This document shows, one piece after another, positions 23,601 through 33,338 of a stretch of DNA of 64,000 nt. How positions within the stretch are numbered: position 1 is the first letter of the stretch; the number at the start of each line of letters is the position of its first letter. Below the pieces are notes generated by a model. The model did no database searches, had not been told where the DNA came from, and was given only the letters and a program-made list of their open reading frames with translations. This DNA is from Cyclaneusma minus (taxonomy: Eukaryota > Ascomycota > Leotiomycetes > Marthamycetales > Marthamycetaceae), in NCBI GenBank assembly GCA_037179335.1, contig JAKZHN010000015.1, positions 1 to 64,000 of the forward strand, read 5' to 3'. The position numbers and the translations under genes are program-made.

Positions 23601-25535
23601 ATGTCCTGGCACGACCCCAACCCGTCCCAACCCTTCCCAATTACCCGCTTTAACCCGCGACTCATTCTCCCCGTCGCCAGCGTGATCTTCTTTTGCGTCC
23701 TCTATCTCCGCACAATTTCGACTGAAAGCATCTCTTCTGAACACTCAGTTCCTCGATTCCCAATCTATCGCTCAGAATCACAATATGTCAAGTCCATGCT
23801 CGAGAAGGATGCGGAAATAACAGGCGTGTTTGATGATACTGCTATTCGGGAGCTATGTGGGAATAGGACTTGGAGAGAGGGCTTGATATTTTCTACGGAT
23901 ACTTTGGAAGGAAGTGTTGCTGAGGTGCGGAATACGATTCTCACTACGCTGCGCTATGCTGTTGAGAGTGGAGGTATGTGCCCCTTTTCCTCTCCCTCCT
24001 TTCACCTCCCACTTCCCCTTCTCTCCATCACTCTTATTCCAATTCCCCTGCCTTCCTCTCCGAGCCACACCCAAAAAGCTAACCCCCTCAACTCAGGAGC
24101 ATACGTCCTCCCTCAAATCCACCCCCCACCCATCAACGCCCCCTACCTCCCAAAAAAGAAACCCCGTACCCTCCCCATCTCAACCTACTTCGATGTCCCC
24201 CGCCTCGTCTCTTCCCTCTCTTCCGCCTGTCCCAACCTCACCATCTACTCCTCCCTAAACGACCTCTGGGACCGCCCCACCATCAACCCACCCCACCCCC
24301 TTTTCCCCCCTTCCCTCACCTCCCTAAACCCCGCCGATCTCGTAATCCACCATCCCGAATACTGGAACAGCTCTTTAACCCAGCATCTGGAAGAAGTTGC
24401 ACCAAAAGGGTTTTCAAAAGAGAAGCCGGTTATGATAAAAATCACTGATGGTAGTGAGGTGAATGGGCCGAATGGGGAAGGGGTTGTTGGGGCGGGTGAT
24501 GGGACGGGGGTTGGGATGGGGGGGATGTGTGAATGGCCTACACAGTATGATGGCCCTGAAGTGCGAAAGAAGTGGGGACGGTTGCTTAGGAGTAGGGAGG
24601 AAGTGAGGAGGTTGGCTGCATCTGTTGTCTATGCATTGGTGGAAAATTTGGGCATGTATTGCACGTGGGGCATGGAAGGCATCTGTTTTGTGGACCAAAA
24701 CAGCGCTTGTCACCATCGCTTCGATCCTGCAAAGAATGCGAAGAGAGAGTATATGGGTGTTTTACTTACTCCTGTGAAACCTGATTGGCCGGTGCCTACA
24801 CCAAGGGCGGCTAGGGCGGTGAGAGCGGAGTCTTGGGAGGATGGGAGGTGGAAGGCGATTGATGCGAAGAAGAAAGCTGCTGAGGAGAAGAAGGCTGCTG
24901 AGGAGGAGAGATTGAGGAAGGAGGAGGAGGTGAGAATGGGGATGGAGGGGAAGGATGATCTGTATACGAATGGGTTTGGTGCGGAGGAGTCTAATAAGGA
25001 GCATATGAAGATGTTGACTGCTGGGGAGGCGCAGAGGGAGGAGGATATATTGCTGGCGCATGCGAAGAAGAGAAATTTGACGACGGTTTATGCGGCGGTT
25101 GCGTGGTCGGTGGGTAGTAGTGTGGAGAATGATGCGGAGACTATAAGGAAGTTTAGGGAGGAGGCGAGGGAGAAATATAATGTTACGGTGGTCACAAAGT
25201 ACGATTTGCTGTCGAAACAAGAAGTGGAGGAATTGGAAAAGCTGGAGAGGGAGGGAATTGGTGAGGTGGGAAGAGTTGGGGGGATTGGGGGGTTGGTTGA
25301 TATGGAGGTGTTGCTGAGGAGTAGGAGTTTTGCGGGGATGGAGAGGAGTTGGGGTGCTTGGGGGGTGGTGATGAGGAGGCATGCTAGTGGTAGGGGGCAT
25401 GGGGATAGGTGGGATGCGGAACTAGAATGGGGGTTGCAGGATGGGACAACGGTGGCGGATTGGTGGAGTAGTTTGTATGGGGCGAAGTTGGCGGGGGCGG
25501 GGAGGAGGGGGTGTAAGGAGGGGATGTGGCCTTGA
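23601..25535 (+). CDS. Fungal O-fucosyltransferase-like type II membrane protein
   Basis: Probable Golgi/ER single-pass protein of the fungal family distantly related to GDP-fucose protein O-fucosyltransferases; donor and acceptor are unknown. Exons 23601-23973 and 24097-25535 give 603 aa. The 123-nt intron (GTATGT, AG acceptor, GCTAAC branch) has no in-frame stop, so the frame reads through if unspliced. A membrane anchor lies at about residues 21-37 (LILPVASVIFFCVLYLR). A cysteine-tryptophan segment (RELCGNRTW) and EVRNTILTTLRYAVESGG lead across the splice into AYVLPQI, then FDVPRLVSSLSSACPNLTIY: the usual N-terminal order in this family. A Lys/Glu-rich coiled-coil insert (about 380-412) precedes the C-terminal part with EVLLRSRSFAGMERSWGAW. 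I chose 23601 because it puts the anchor near the N-terminus; an in-frame ATG at 23541 would add 20 residues. Synonymous use flips from C-rich to G-rich near 24,420. Family assignment is by pattern memory. Confidence 0.7.
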   Translation: MSWHDPNPSQPFPITRFNPRLILPVASVIFFCVLYLRTISTESISSEHSVPRFPIYRSESQYVKSMLEKDAEITGVFDDTAIRELCGNRTWREGLIFSTDTLEGSVAEVRNTILTTLRYAVESGGMCPFSSPSFHLPLPLLSITLIPIPLPSSPSHTQKANPLNSGAYVLPQIHPPPINAPYLPKKKPRTLPISTYFDVPRLVSSLSSACPNLTIYSSLNDLWDRPTINPPHPLFPPSLTSLNPADLVIHHPEYWNSSLTQHLEEVAPKGFSKEKPVMIKITDGSEVNGPNGEGVVGAGDGTGVGMGGMCEWPTQYDGPEVRKKWGRLLRSREEVRRLAASVVYALVENLGMYCTWGMEGICFVDQNSACHHRFDPAKNAKREYMGVLLTPVKPDWPVPTPRAARAVRAESWEDGRWKAIDAKKKAAEEKKAAEEERLRKEEEVRMGMEGKDDLYTNGFGAEESNKEHMKMLTAGEAQREEDILLAHAKKRNLTTVYAAVAWSVGSSVENDAETIRKFREEAREKYNVTVVTKYDLLSKQEVEELEKLEREGIGEVGRVGGIGGLVDMEVLLRSRSFAGMERSWGAWGVVMRRHASGRGHGDRWDAELEWGLQDGTTVADWWSSLYGAKLAGAGRRGCKEGMWP

Positions 25536-26197
25536 TGTTGTGGAGCTAGAAGCAGGTTCGAAAAGAGACTGTGAGTTCCGAGTTGATGAGATTGCATTGG
25601 GACAGGTTCTGGTGTGGATATTGGGACCTAGCAGACTTGCATTTGGAGGTGACTAGAAAGGAGAGCTTCATTCAGGGGCTCCCCCAAGTTGCGGGCGGAC
25701 TACGTTCGATTCTGTGGCAGGTTTTGATAACCTTCGTGCATTTTATTCCCACAAGAACATGGGAAAATATACATTCCAGTTTTTGAAGCAATGAAGACAA
25801 GTACTGCATATCCTCGAGTGACTTCAGGGACTCTCACAGGCATGCATTCAAGATGTTGTGGAAATGAGATTATGAGGAGGATGTGGTTGTTGAACTTTGA
25901 AGCCAGAAGCAGCAGGAATTCGGCGTATAACACAGCGATTACATGAACGAAATTTCGCTCTAGTAGTAGAAGTCAGGAAAAACGTTCAATGATCTTAACA
26001 ATTCCTAGAGAGTTCAATATCCGCCATTTTCAAAAAAGCAAGGTGGAGTGGCAGATATACGAGCACTCGATTGGTGTAGCCTGAAAGGCGGTCAGATACG
26101 AATGCGACATCAATCCTTTGGGTGCAGAAAAGTAGTATCGACCCCAGAAAATATTTCGACCACAACCACGACACACCACCATCTTCACATCAACAAA
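25536..26197. other. Intergenic, promoter and leader of POL5
   Basis: No gene seen. Two in-frame upstream ATGs (26048, 26102) would add 50 or 32 residues to POL5 but lie in leader-like sequence; the CA-rich stretch just before 26198 looks like a fungal 5' leader. Confidence 0.55.
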
Positions 26198-29100
26198 ATG
26201 GCGAAACGCAAGCGTCAAGAAGCTCCTTCAAAGCAAGTCCAGCTAGCACCATCAGCCAAAAAGCCGAAGAAAAAGCCCACTCGCATCGAACCATTCCCTT
26301 TCGTCGATAACCCACTCGGCGACGAACTGAAGCGCGAAGTCGATCTCTACGAAGCTCTCGGCAGCGAAGACGAAGGCCAGCGCATAGCCGCAGCAAACGC
26401 CGTAATCACCGGTCTGCTTGGAAACAATGGAGAAGGCGGCGTAGCGACTCGGACGCTGGAAAGCCACTTGGAGCGACGGTTGTTCCGAGGATTGGCGAGT
26501 GGAAGACAGGCGGCTCGAATTGGGCGTGGAATTGTGCTCGCCGAGGTGCTCTGGCAATTGTTTGGCGATCTGAATCTGAGCGAGACGAAATACAATGGCT
26601 TGACGTTTGAGAAGTTGGTTGGCATGCTGGAGGCAAAGACGAAGCCTGATGGTGATCTTTCGGGGCAGGAAGAGAAGGATCATTGGTTTGGTCTGCTGTT
26701 CGGATTGCAGAGCTTTGTGGAGGCGAAGGTGATATTCAGGGGACAAGAAGACAGGTGGACTAGGGTTATGGAGCTTCTGCTGAAGCTGGGAGAGAAGAAG
26801 CCGTGGATTAGGGAGAATTGCGGTTGGGTTATGGTTCAGGCTACACAGCAGATGACGGAGAAATCTCAGGCGGAGGCAACGATCATGGCACTTTGCGATG
26901 CTGGATTTGCTGCTTCTCCTGAAGGGCTGGCGGTTTGGCTTACGGCACGAAGTCGGTTCCCTGACATGGACCTACCATCGAAACCCTGGGGCTCCAGCGG
27001 AAGCCCGCATGATCATCTCAAGACTCTGGCGAAGTCACTCAAGGAGAGTGTCTCGAGCAGCGATGACGGCAAGACGCAACAACAGATGAAGCTCAATCCC
27101 ACCTGGAACCCAAAGTTACACTTCGTATGGGATCTGGTTCTGTCTCCATTTATTCAGGACGCAAGATCAGGGGCAGACGGAGTTGAAGCGAAATTCAACA
27201 ACTTCTGGAAGGTTGTCGTTGACGAAAGCCTATTCGCTGCCTCATCGTCTCCTGAGCGGAAGTTCTGGGGATTTCTCGCGTTCCAAAAGATGCTGCAAAG
27301 CGCCGCGGACCAGCCAAAACTGTTGAAGGGCCTTTTCAGCCACAACCTTGTGCGCTGCTTAATTACACATGCGGCTAAACCGGACAAGAACTTGCATGAA
27401 GCAGCAGACAAATCCCTCAAGGTCATTCAAGAAACCGTGGAGTCCTATCCAGAATCAGTGATTCCTATTCTTGAAGGCTTGATGTGCAACGATGGAGCGT
27501 ACGAGTTCGACCGGATTACCAAGACCAAAACGATTGACAAGCTTCTCATGACAGTCGTCAGGCACAAAGAGAAGACCGATGATCTCCTATATCGCACACT
27601 GGCCACTATTAGAAAACCTATTATACGTCAAGAAACCAGTGGTGCGTCTGTCAAGGACATTGAACAAAGCCGTCAGATATTCGCAGAGTACATCGAATCC
27701 ATGATTCGCCAAGTCAACCCTATGGACCAGCCTGAAGGCAAGCTGATTGCATGGGTATCATCGGCTCTACTGAGCTTTTTCAGCCTTTCATATCAGAAGG
27801 GCTACAAACCGTTACCATCGGACAAGACTCGAGAGGTGGCACGCTCTCACCTGCTGTCTGCTCTGGCACACTTGGCATCTGGACCTGGGGGCGTCGAGTA
27901 TACACACACCCACATAGGAGAATTGCCAGAGTGCATAGAAATGGACGCTACGATTTCAGAGGCGAGAGACAAAGCTCTAGCTCAAATCAAAGAACTCCGT
28001 TCCAAAGCTAAGGCCGGCGACTCCAAGAATGAGAAATCTCGTTTACATGCCCTCGGTCTGCTGTATTGCGTGGCAACACTCCAGCTCTACAACGGTGACT
28101 CAGAAGCACTTTCTCTACTTGAAGAGCTTCAAGCTATTTGCGAAAGCCTAGAGGAATCTACTGGTAGCGAGCAAGCCGATGCCCTTATCGAGATCCTGCT
28201 GTCTTTCGCAGCCAAGCCGTCACTTGCCCTACGAAGGGTGACCGTGATTGTATTTTCTGCTTTCTCTGACGGTGTCTCTGCGGAGGGACTGCAGCTCATG
28301 ACGGATGTTCTAGCAACCCGGGAGAATCTGAAAGGCCAAGAGGAACTCTTCGACCAGGACAACGTCGATGAGGGCGAAGACGATGGCGAGGACGATGACG
28401 ACAGCGATGCGAATAGCGATGAGCTAGACTCTGACGTTGAGATGGTCGATCTGAAAGATGTGGGCAACAACAAGGAGCCCGTCTCCGACGACTCGGAAGA
28501 AGAAGAGTCCGAAGACGACGATGCAAGCGACGACAGCGACGCGGAAGACGAAGCCAATCCCGAGGAAGCTGACGAAGAAGCCTTGAAGCTGGATGCCGCC
28601 CTGGCCGCCGCTCTGGGCACTCACCGCGCGGACGGAGACTTGAAAGCCGAGTCTTCCGACAGCGACGCCGACATGACGGATTCCGAAATGATGGCCCTCG
28701 ACTCCAAGCTCGTCGAGATCTTCAAGCAGCGCGGAGAAAAAAGCGGCTCCAACAAGAAACGCATCAACAAAGACGCCAAGGAAAACATTGTCAACTTCAA
28801 AACCCGCGTTCTCGACTTGCTAGAAATATATGTGCGGAAGCAGGCCGCAAGACCGCAAGCTCTTGATTTGCTCATGCCGTTGCTGAAGCTGGTTAGGGAG
28901 ACGAAGAGTAGCCAGCTGAGGAAAAAGGCGCTGAATATCTTGGCGGGCTTTCCCGGGGCGGCGCGGAAGACGAAGAATGTGGTGGGTGAAGGGGAAGTGA
29001 AGGGCAAGACGGTGAAGGAGCAGATTGAGTTGCTGAAGAGAGTGCACAAGGAGGTGCTGGCGGACCCGTCGCAGGCGTTTTCGAAGGCGGCTAGTTCGGC

Positions 29101-29293
29101 AAGCTTGGTGGTTGCCTCTAGTGTGTTGAGGGTGGATGAGAAGGGGGTGGCGGAGGTTAAGAAGGTTTATGTGGAGACGCAAAAAGCGTGGCCGAAAGAG
29201 GGAGGTGGGAATAAGGCGAGGATGGAGTTTTTCGAGCAGTGGAGGAATTGGTGTCAGAGTCAGGGGGTTGAGGCGAAGAAGAATGATTCGTAG
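26198..29293 (+). CDS. POL5: POL5 / MYBBP1A-type nucleolar protein
   Basis: Orthologue of yeast Pol5 and animal MYBBP1A (DNA polymerase phi family). Despite the name it is not a replicative polymerase; the family acts in the nucleolus in rDNA transcription and ribosome assembly. Single exon, 1,031 aa, close to the family's usual size. A basic nuclear/nucleolar signal lies at residues 2-27 (KRKR, KKPKKKP). A long helical-repeat body follows, with SGRQAARIGRGIVLAEVLWQ, then HWFGLLFGLQSFVEAKVIF and WIRENCGWVMV as expected for the family. An Asp/Glu/Ser tract at about 718-800 is the family's acidic region. The C-terminal part again looks helical (LEIYVRKQAARPQALDLLMP). I chose 26198 because MAKRKR begins the conserved basic N-terminus. 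It lies downstream of the O-fucosyltransferase-like gene on the same strand. Confidence 0.9.
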   Translation: MAKRKRQEAPSKQVQLAPSAKKPKKKPTRIEPFPFVDNPLGDELKREVDLYEALGSEDEGQRIAAANAVITGLLGNNGEGGVATRTLESHLERRLFRGLASGRQAARIGRGIVLAEVLWQLFGDLNLSETKYNGLTFEKLVGMLEAKTKPDGDLSGQEEKDHWFGLLFGLQSFVEAKVIFRGQEDRWTRVMELLLKLGEKKPWIRENCGWVMVQATQQMTEKSQAEATIMALCDAGFAASPEGLAVWLTARSRFPDMDLPSKPWGSSGSPHDHLKTLAKSLKESVSSSDDGKTQQQMKLNPTWNPKLHFVWDLVLSPFIQDARSGADGVEAKFNNFWKVVVDESLFAASSSPERKFWGFLAFQKMLQSAADQPKLLKGLFSHNLVRCLITHAAKPDKNLHEAADKSLKVIQETVESYPESVIPILEGLMCNDGAYEFDRITKTKTIDKLLMTVVRHKEKTDDLLYRTLATIRKPIIRQETSGASVKDIEQSRQIFAEYIESMIRQVNPMDQPEGKLIAWVSSALLSFFSLSYQKGYKPLPSDKTREVARSHLLSALAHLASGPGGVEYTHTHIGELPECIEMDATISEARDKALAQIKELRSKAKAGDSKNEKSRLHALGLLYCVATLQLYNGDSEALSLLEELQAICESLEESTGSEQADALIEILLSFAAKPSLALRRVTVIVFSAFSDGVSAEGLQLMTDVLATRENLKGQEELFDQDNVDEGEDDGEDDDDSDANSDELDSDVEMVDLKDVGNNKEPVSDDSEEEESEDDDASDDSDAEDEANPEEADEEALKLDAALAAALGTHRADGDLKAESSDSDADMTDSEMMALDSKLVEIFKQRGEKSGSNKKRINKDAKENIVNFKTRVLDLLEIYVRKQAARPQALDLLMPLLKLVRETKSSQLRKKALNILAGFPGAARKTKNVVGEGEVKGKTVKEQIELLKRVHKEVLADPSQAFSKAASSASLVVASSVLRVDEKGVAEVKKVYVETQKAWPKEGGGNKARMEFFEQWRNWCQSQGVEAKKNDS

Positions 29294-29722
29294 ATACCTA
29301 GCGGAGATGTCGAATGTAGTTTGCTGTAAAACTGGGCGCAGTTGGTTGATAAAGTGTGAGGTACGAAGGTAGAGAATCATTGTGACAGTTGGGTATATAT
29401 ATACTTTGCGTCATTGGGAATAAAATGCGAAAAACAAAAAAAAAGCGCAAAAAGTATGTGTGTCAAGCTTGGACTGAACAAGATCCCACTGTAACCGCGG
29501 ATCGGCACTTTTGTCACGTCGCGAACTATACAGTTCAGAGTGGGATTCTTTTCTTTGGTTGTGCCTTTCGACCCGAATTAACCAGGAGCCCTGTTCCCAA
29601 TTGTGCCATTGTGACTGAATTCTGTGAATTCATGAACTTTTGATGTTTGGTGAGCGCAGAAATTTGAATATATGGCACCTTCGATATTGAGGCCCAACCT
29701 CGCCTCCATCTCCGTCCTCAAT
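29294..29722. other. Intergenic, 3' of POL5
   Basis: No gene seen. Contains the POL5 3' flank, with an A-run near 29,436-29,450 and a TATATATA stretch near 29,394. Confidence 0.5.
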
Positions 29723-29944
29723 TTATATATACCCGAACATCCACGCCGTAACCACCTCCACTTTCCTAATCGTAATCTCAAACTGGTCCCACTCCACACT
29801 CTCTCCCGGCCCTGGAGAAACCGTGAAAGCGCGCAGACCGCTAGTCTTCCCTCGTCGTCTGCGAGCCACGAAGCATGTCGAGTACGTTAATGTGTTGTTC
29901 GAGTAGAGACCAAGGTAGGACTTCGTCGGCGTCCTTGTTGACAT
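29723..29944 (-). CDS. Possible small gene or terminal exon, 73 codons
   Basis: Minus-strand frame beginning MSTRTPTKSYLGLYSNN and ending VEVVTAWMFGYI before TAA. Third positions are G/C-rich and the composition is protein-like (GLRAFTVSPGPGESVEWDQF), unlike the overlapping plus-strand frame. A CTAAT branch-like site and AG (CCTAATGTCAACAAG on that strand) at its 5' end could mean it is a last exon; I could not define an upstream exon. I do not recognise the product. It would be convergent with POL5 and on the same strand as TBCA. Confidence 0.35.
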   Translation of the reverse strand: MSTRTPTKSYLGLYSNNTLTYSTCFVARRRRGKTSGLRAFTVSPGPGESVEWDQFEITIRKVEVVTAWMFGYI

Positions 29945-30324
29945 TAGGTTATCATCTATGCTTCAGCTTTTACAGGCCAGGCCTCCAGCTCCTGATGTCC
30001 TGCTGTCGCGGGTCCTCTGTCTCACCTTCATTTCATCACCTGCACGCTCAGAAAAATCACATTATATCAAAAAACACAGCCTTAGCAAAAGCAGTCCCTT
30101 TGTAAAACGATCAAAAATTCAATGCTTTCGTGGTATCAACGCCTCCATGTATCCCATAGCTTTGCAGCTCCTCATCTTCCCAGTTTTCCTTGCTCTCTCG
30201 AGGAGTTCAAGTCATAGTCCTTTCCCTCGCTTCCTCGCGTAGTGTACCCCTATTTCCCTCATGCATCATCTGCCTCTGCGCAATAGCTTCAAATAGCTAT
30301 GGGGAGAGAGAAATGGCGAGGGCT
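29945..30324. other. Intergenic, 3' of TBCA
   Basis: No supported gene. Could contain an upstream exon of the small minus-strand frame before it, but splice sites are not clear. Pyrimidine-rich near 30,170-30,260 on the plus strand. Confidence 0.4.
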
Positions 30325-30713
30325 TCAAACCTCTTTCCCTTTCTTCAACGCCTCTTTTGCCTTCTCCAAGTCTTCTTTGGATACGCTGTCATCACCTTCT
30401 GCTTCGGATATTCGGTCTTCGAGCGTCTGGCATGCATCGGCAATTCGCTGTTTGAGGGGTGGGAAGATGGCTTTGGTTTCTTCTAGTGCGCGTTTCTGTT
30501 GCGAGCATCCATTAGCACGGTTCTCTAGAGGAAAGCAAAAGGACATACCTCCTGCTTCAAACTGTACTCGGCATTCTCGTCAAGGTTTTCAGACGAAGAG
30601 AGTTTTGCGATCTTCGCTTCTTGCGAGGACTGCTCTTTGTGGTAGCTGGCGAGTTCTTTGCAGAGGCGGGTTACAGAACCGGTTGCGATGGAGAGGGGAG
30701 TTGGTGGGGCCAT
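30325..30713 (-). CDS. TBCA: Tubulin-binding cofactor A
   Basis: Cytosolic chaperone that binds beta-tubulin before alpha/beta dimer assembly (yeast Rbl2, fission yeast Alp31). Two minus-strand exons: 30549-30713 and 30325-30495, joined across a 53-nt intron with GTATGT donor, GTGCTAATGG branch region and CAACAG acceptor, phase 0. The 111-aa product matches the family's length. Exon 1 reads MAPPTPLSIATGSVTRL, then ELASYHKEQSSQEAKIAKL and DENAEYSLKQE. Exon 2 continues KRALEETKAIFPPLKQRI, which joins the two halves of the conserved family motif (LKQE..ALEET...FPPL) and supports the splice. The whole protein is helical and coiled-coil-like. Divergent from ADE2, sharing its upstream region. Confidence 0.9.
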
Positions 30714-31484
30714 TGTTTGGGCTGATTCGTGGGTTGGTGGTGCTTCGAGGTGTGTCTTTCGTGCTACGAAGATGGAGTGCGGTCTGGGGGTGAGAGATGG
30801 CGTGGCGGATGCGGTTCGTACCTAGTTAGTGAGGTCTGATGTTGTTGAAGGGAGAGGTCTGAGGTTTGTTGCGATATTACTTGTTTGGGTTAGTGAGGGG
30901 CAAGGCAGGGGGCATGACGAGTGATGGTCTGTGCGTTTCCCTTCTCCGGATTTTGAGGTTCATCACTTCTTCTCCCCCAAGTTTATAGACAGGTGAAGCC
31001 TCAGACGGTCAATTTATTGTTATATGATTAACTTTCAAACCTCTCCACGAGTCTTTCCTAATTACTTGGGGAATTCCTAACTACTCCATTTGGAGCTCAA
31101 GTTTAGGCACCAGCAATTAAAGATGACCGATTAATAATGCATCAAGCCATCAATTACATGTATGAAACTCCTTACATTTCACAACATGCTCAAGACTAAG
31201 TTTCAAGTCGTCACCACCGCTCTGTAGTGTAAAAGGATGCACGACATCCCGCTGCCAGAAGTGCATTGGCGTCCCATATTCGTGGGGTACCGGACTCCGA
31301 ACAAATCTGGAGCCCGAAAGCGGAGGACCAAAGCAGCAGGCGGTCAAAATTTAAAACCCGCAGAAAAAAGGTTCCCCACATACCTAACATGACTCCGAGT
31401 CCAATCCAGAACCTCTACACACACTCCCAAGCCAATCCACTACTTCACTTCACCCCTCCACACCTCGCAAAATACCCCCGAAAG
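30714..31484. promoter_or_regulatory. Shared divergent promoter region of TBCA and ADE2
   Basis: About 770 bp separate the two start codons, with no gene between them. Both promoters must lie here. I see no clear TATA box or named factor site. An in-frame ATG at 31389 would add 32 residues to ADE2 but reads as leader. Confidence 0.6.
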
Positions 31485-33338
31485 ATGGCCCCAATAATCG
31501 GACTCCTCGGCGGCGGCCAACTAGGCCAAATGCTCTGCCAAGCCGCCGACCCCATGGGCATCAAGATCATCATCCTCGACGCGCCGAATTCCCCTGCCAA
31601 GCGCTCGTACGCGCAGATGCAGCACATCGACGGCTCCTTCAAAGATCCCGTGAAAGTCAAAGAGCTGGCTCGACGCTCCGATATCCTGACTGTCGAAATC
31701 GAACACGTGGATACATATGTGCTGGAAGAGATTGCTGAGAAAGGTGTCGAGGTTGTGGATGCGCAGGGACGGAAGTTTTTGAAGAAGGTTCAGTGTCAGC
31801 CGAGTTGGAAGACGTTGAGGATTATTCAGGACAAGTATGTGCAGAAGCAGCATTTGTGGGAGAATGGCGTGCCGACGGCGGAGTCGAGGGCGGTGGAGAA
31901 GGAGGGTTTGGAGGATGTGGGGAGGGAGTTTGGATACCCCTTTATGCTGAAGGCGAGGAAGGATGCTTATGATGGACGGGGGAATTGCCCGGTGAGGTCG
32001 GAGAAGGATATTCCAAAGGCGCTGGAGGAGTTGAAGGGAAGGACGCTGTATGCGGAGAAGTGGTGCAACTTCAAGATGGAGTTGGCCGTTATGATTGTGA
32101 AGATGGAGGACGAGACTGGGAAGATTGAGAGCACCATTGCTTATCCGGCTGTGGAGACGGTGCATGAGGACAGCATCTGCAAGCTGGTATATGCTCCTGC
32201 GAGGAACATTTCGGAGGCGATGCAAGTTGCGGCTCAGAAGATGGCGAGAGAGGCCGTTGCCTGTCTGCCAGGAAAGGGTGTCTTCTGTGTGGAGATGTTC
32301 GTCACGGACAGTGGTATGTTAAATCCACTTTTTCCTTGCCCCCTTTACAATACTCTGTTTCTCATGCTAACAGTCCTCCCCCCTCCAGAAAAACAGCCTC
32401 TCCTCGTCAACGAGATCGCCCCCCGCCCCCACAACTCCGGTCACTACACGATCGAAGCGTGCCCCACACTCTCCCAATACACCGCACAACTAAAAGCCAT
32501 CCTCGGCAAGCCTATCCCTCCCAGCATCACCATGGCCATCCCCTCCGCCATAATGCTCAACATCCTCGGTGGCGCCACCTCAACCTCCCACATCCCGCTC
32601 CTCCAAGCCACCGACTCCCTTCCCTCCGCCGCTCTCCACCTTTACGGCAAAGACTCCAAGCCCGCCCGAAAAATCGGCCACATCACCTACATCTCCTCCT
32701 CCATGTCATCCGCCGAATCCGCCATGGCCCCCCTAATCTCCATCGCCACGCAAATGCGCAACGACCGCCTCTCACCCTCTTCCTCCGCGCCACCACCCCA
32801 GATCCCCACCGTTCCTGATACCGGAAAACAGCCTTTGGTAGCAGTAACCATGGGCTCCGACTCCGACCTCCCCGTCCTCAAGCCCGGCCTCGCCATACTC
32901 CGCGACCTCGGCATCCCCTTCCACGTCACCATAACCTCCGCACACCGCACACCCGACCTAATGCACGAATTCGCCGCATTCGCCGCATCCGCCGGCTACA
33001 AAGTACTCATTGCCGCAGCAGGCGGTGCGGCGCATCTGCCCGGCATGTTAGCGGCCAAGACGCCGCTGCCTGTCATTGGTGTGCCGGTGAAAGGCAGTGT
33101 GTTCGATGGACACGATAGTTTGATGAGTATTGTGCAGATGCCGAGAGGCGTGCCGGTCGCTTGTGTGGCGATTAACAACAGTGTTAATGCTGCGTTGCTT
33201 GCGGTGAGGATATTGGGGGCTGGTGATGAGGAGATTAGGGGGAAGATGGAAGCGTATATGAGGGAGATGGAGGAGGGGGTGATGGGGAAGAGGGAGGTGT
33301 TGCATGAGGTGGGTTGGGAGGCGTATGGTGAGAAGTAA
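31485..33338 (+). CDS. ADE2: Phosphoribosylaminoimidazole carboxylase (PurK-PurE fusion)
   Basis: Purine biosynthesis: the PurK half makes N5-carboxy-AIR from AIR, bicarbonate and ATP; the PurE half rearranges it to CAIR. Cytosolic. Exons 31485-32313 and 32389-33338, 592 aa, near yeast Ade2 in length. The 75-nt intron (GTATGT, GCTAAC branch, CTCCAG acceptor) has no in-frame stop; splicing restores the expected DSEKQPLLVNEIAPRPHNSG. PurK part: GLLGGGQLGQM at residues 6-16, VEIEHVDT, TLRIIQDKYVQK, ATP-grasp sequence LYAEKWCNFKMELAVM, TVHEDSICKLVYAPARN and NEIAPRPHNSGHYTIEAC. PurE part: MGSDSD (GSDSD at 432-436), SAHRTPD, AAAGGAAHLPGM and GVPVKGS. Catalytic motifs of both domains are intact. The start gives the family's MAPIIGLLGGGQLG N-terminus. 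Synonymous usage alternates between C-rich and G-rich blocks along the gene. It is the last gene before the right AT-rich compartment. Confidence 0.96.
   Translation: MAPIIGLLGGGQLGQMLCQAADPMGIKIIILDAPNSPAKRSYAQMQHIDGSFKDPVKVKELARRSDILTVEIEHVDTYVLEEIAEKGVEVVDAQGRKFLKKVQCQPSWKTLRIIQDKYVQKQHLWENGVPTAESRAVEKEGLEDVGREFGYPFMLKARKDAYDGRGNCPVRSEKDIPKALEELKGRTLYAEKWCNFKMELAVMIVKMEDETGKIESTIAYPAVETVHEDSICKLVYAPARNISEAMQVAAQKMAREAVACLPGKGVFCVEMFVTDSGMLNPLFPCPLYNTLFLMLTVLPPPEKQPLLVNEIAPRPHNSGHYTIEACPTLSQYTAQLKAILGKPIPPSITMAIPSAIMLNILGGATSTSHIPLLQATDSLPSAALHLYGKDSKPARKIGHITYISSSMSSAESAMAPLISIATQMRNDRLSPSSSAPPPQIPTVPDTGKQPLVAVTMGSDSDLPVLKPGLAILRDLGIPFHVTITSAHRTPDLMHEFAAFAASAGYKVLIAAAGGAAHLPGMLAAKTPLPVIGVPVKGSVFDGHDSLMSIVQMPRGVPVACVAINNSVNAALLAVRILGAGDEEIRGKMEAYMREMEEGVMGKREVLHEVGWEAYGEK

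Noticed and set aside
26048..26197. 50-residue N-terminal extension of POL5
   Set aside because: Leader-like His/Thr-rich sequence; the conserved basic N-terminus starts at 26198.
31389..31484. 32-residue N-terminal extension of ADE2
   Set aside because: The family N-terminus begins at the ATG at 31485; the upstream part reads as leader.
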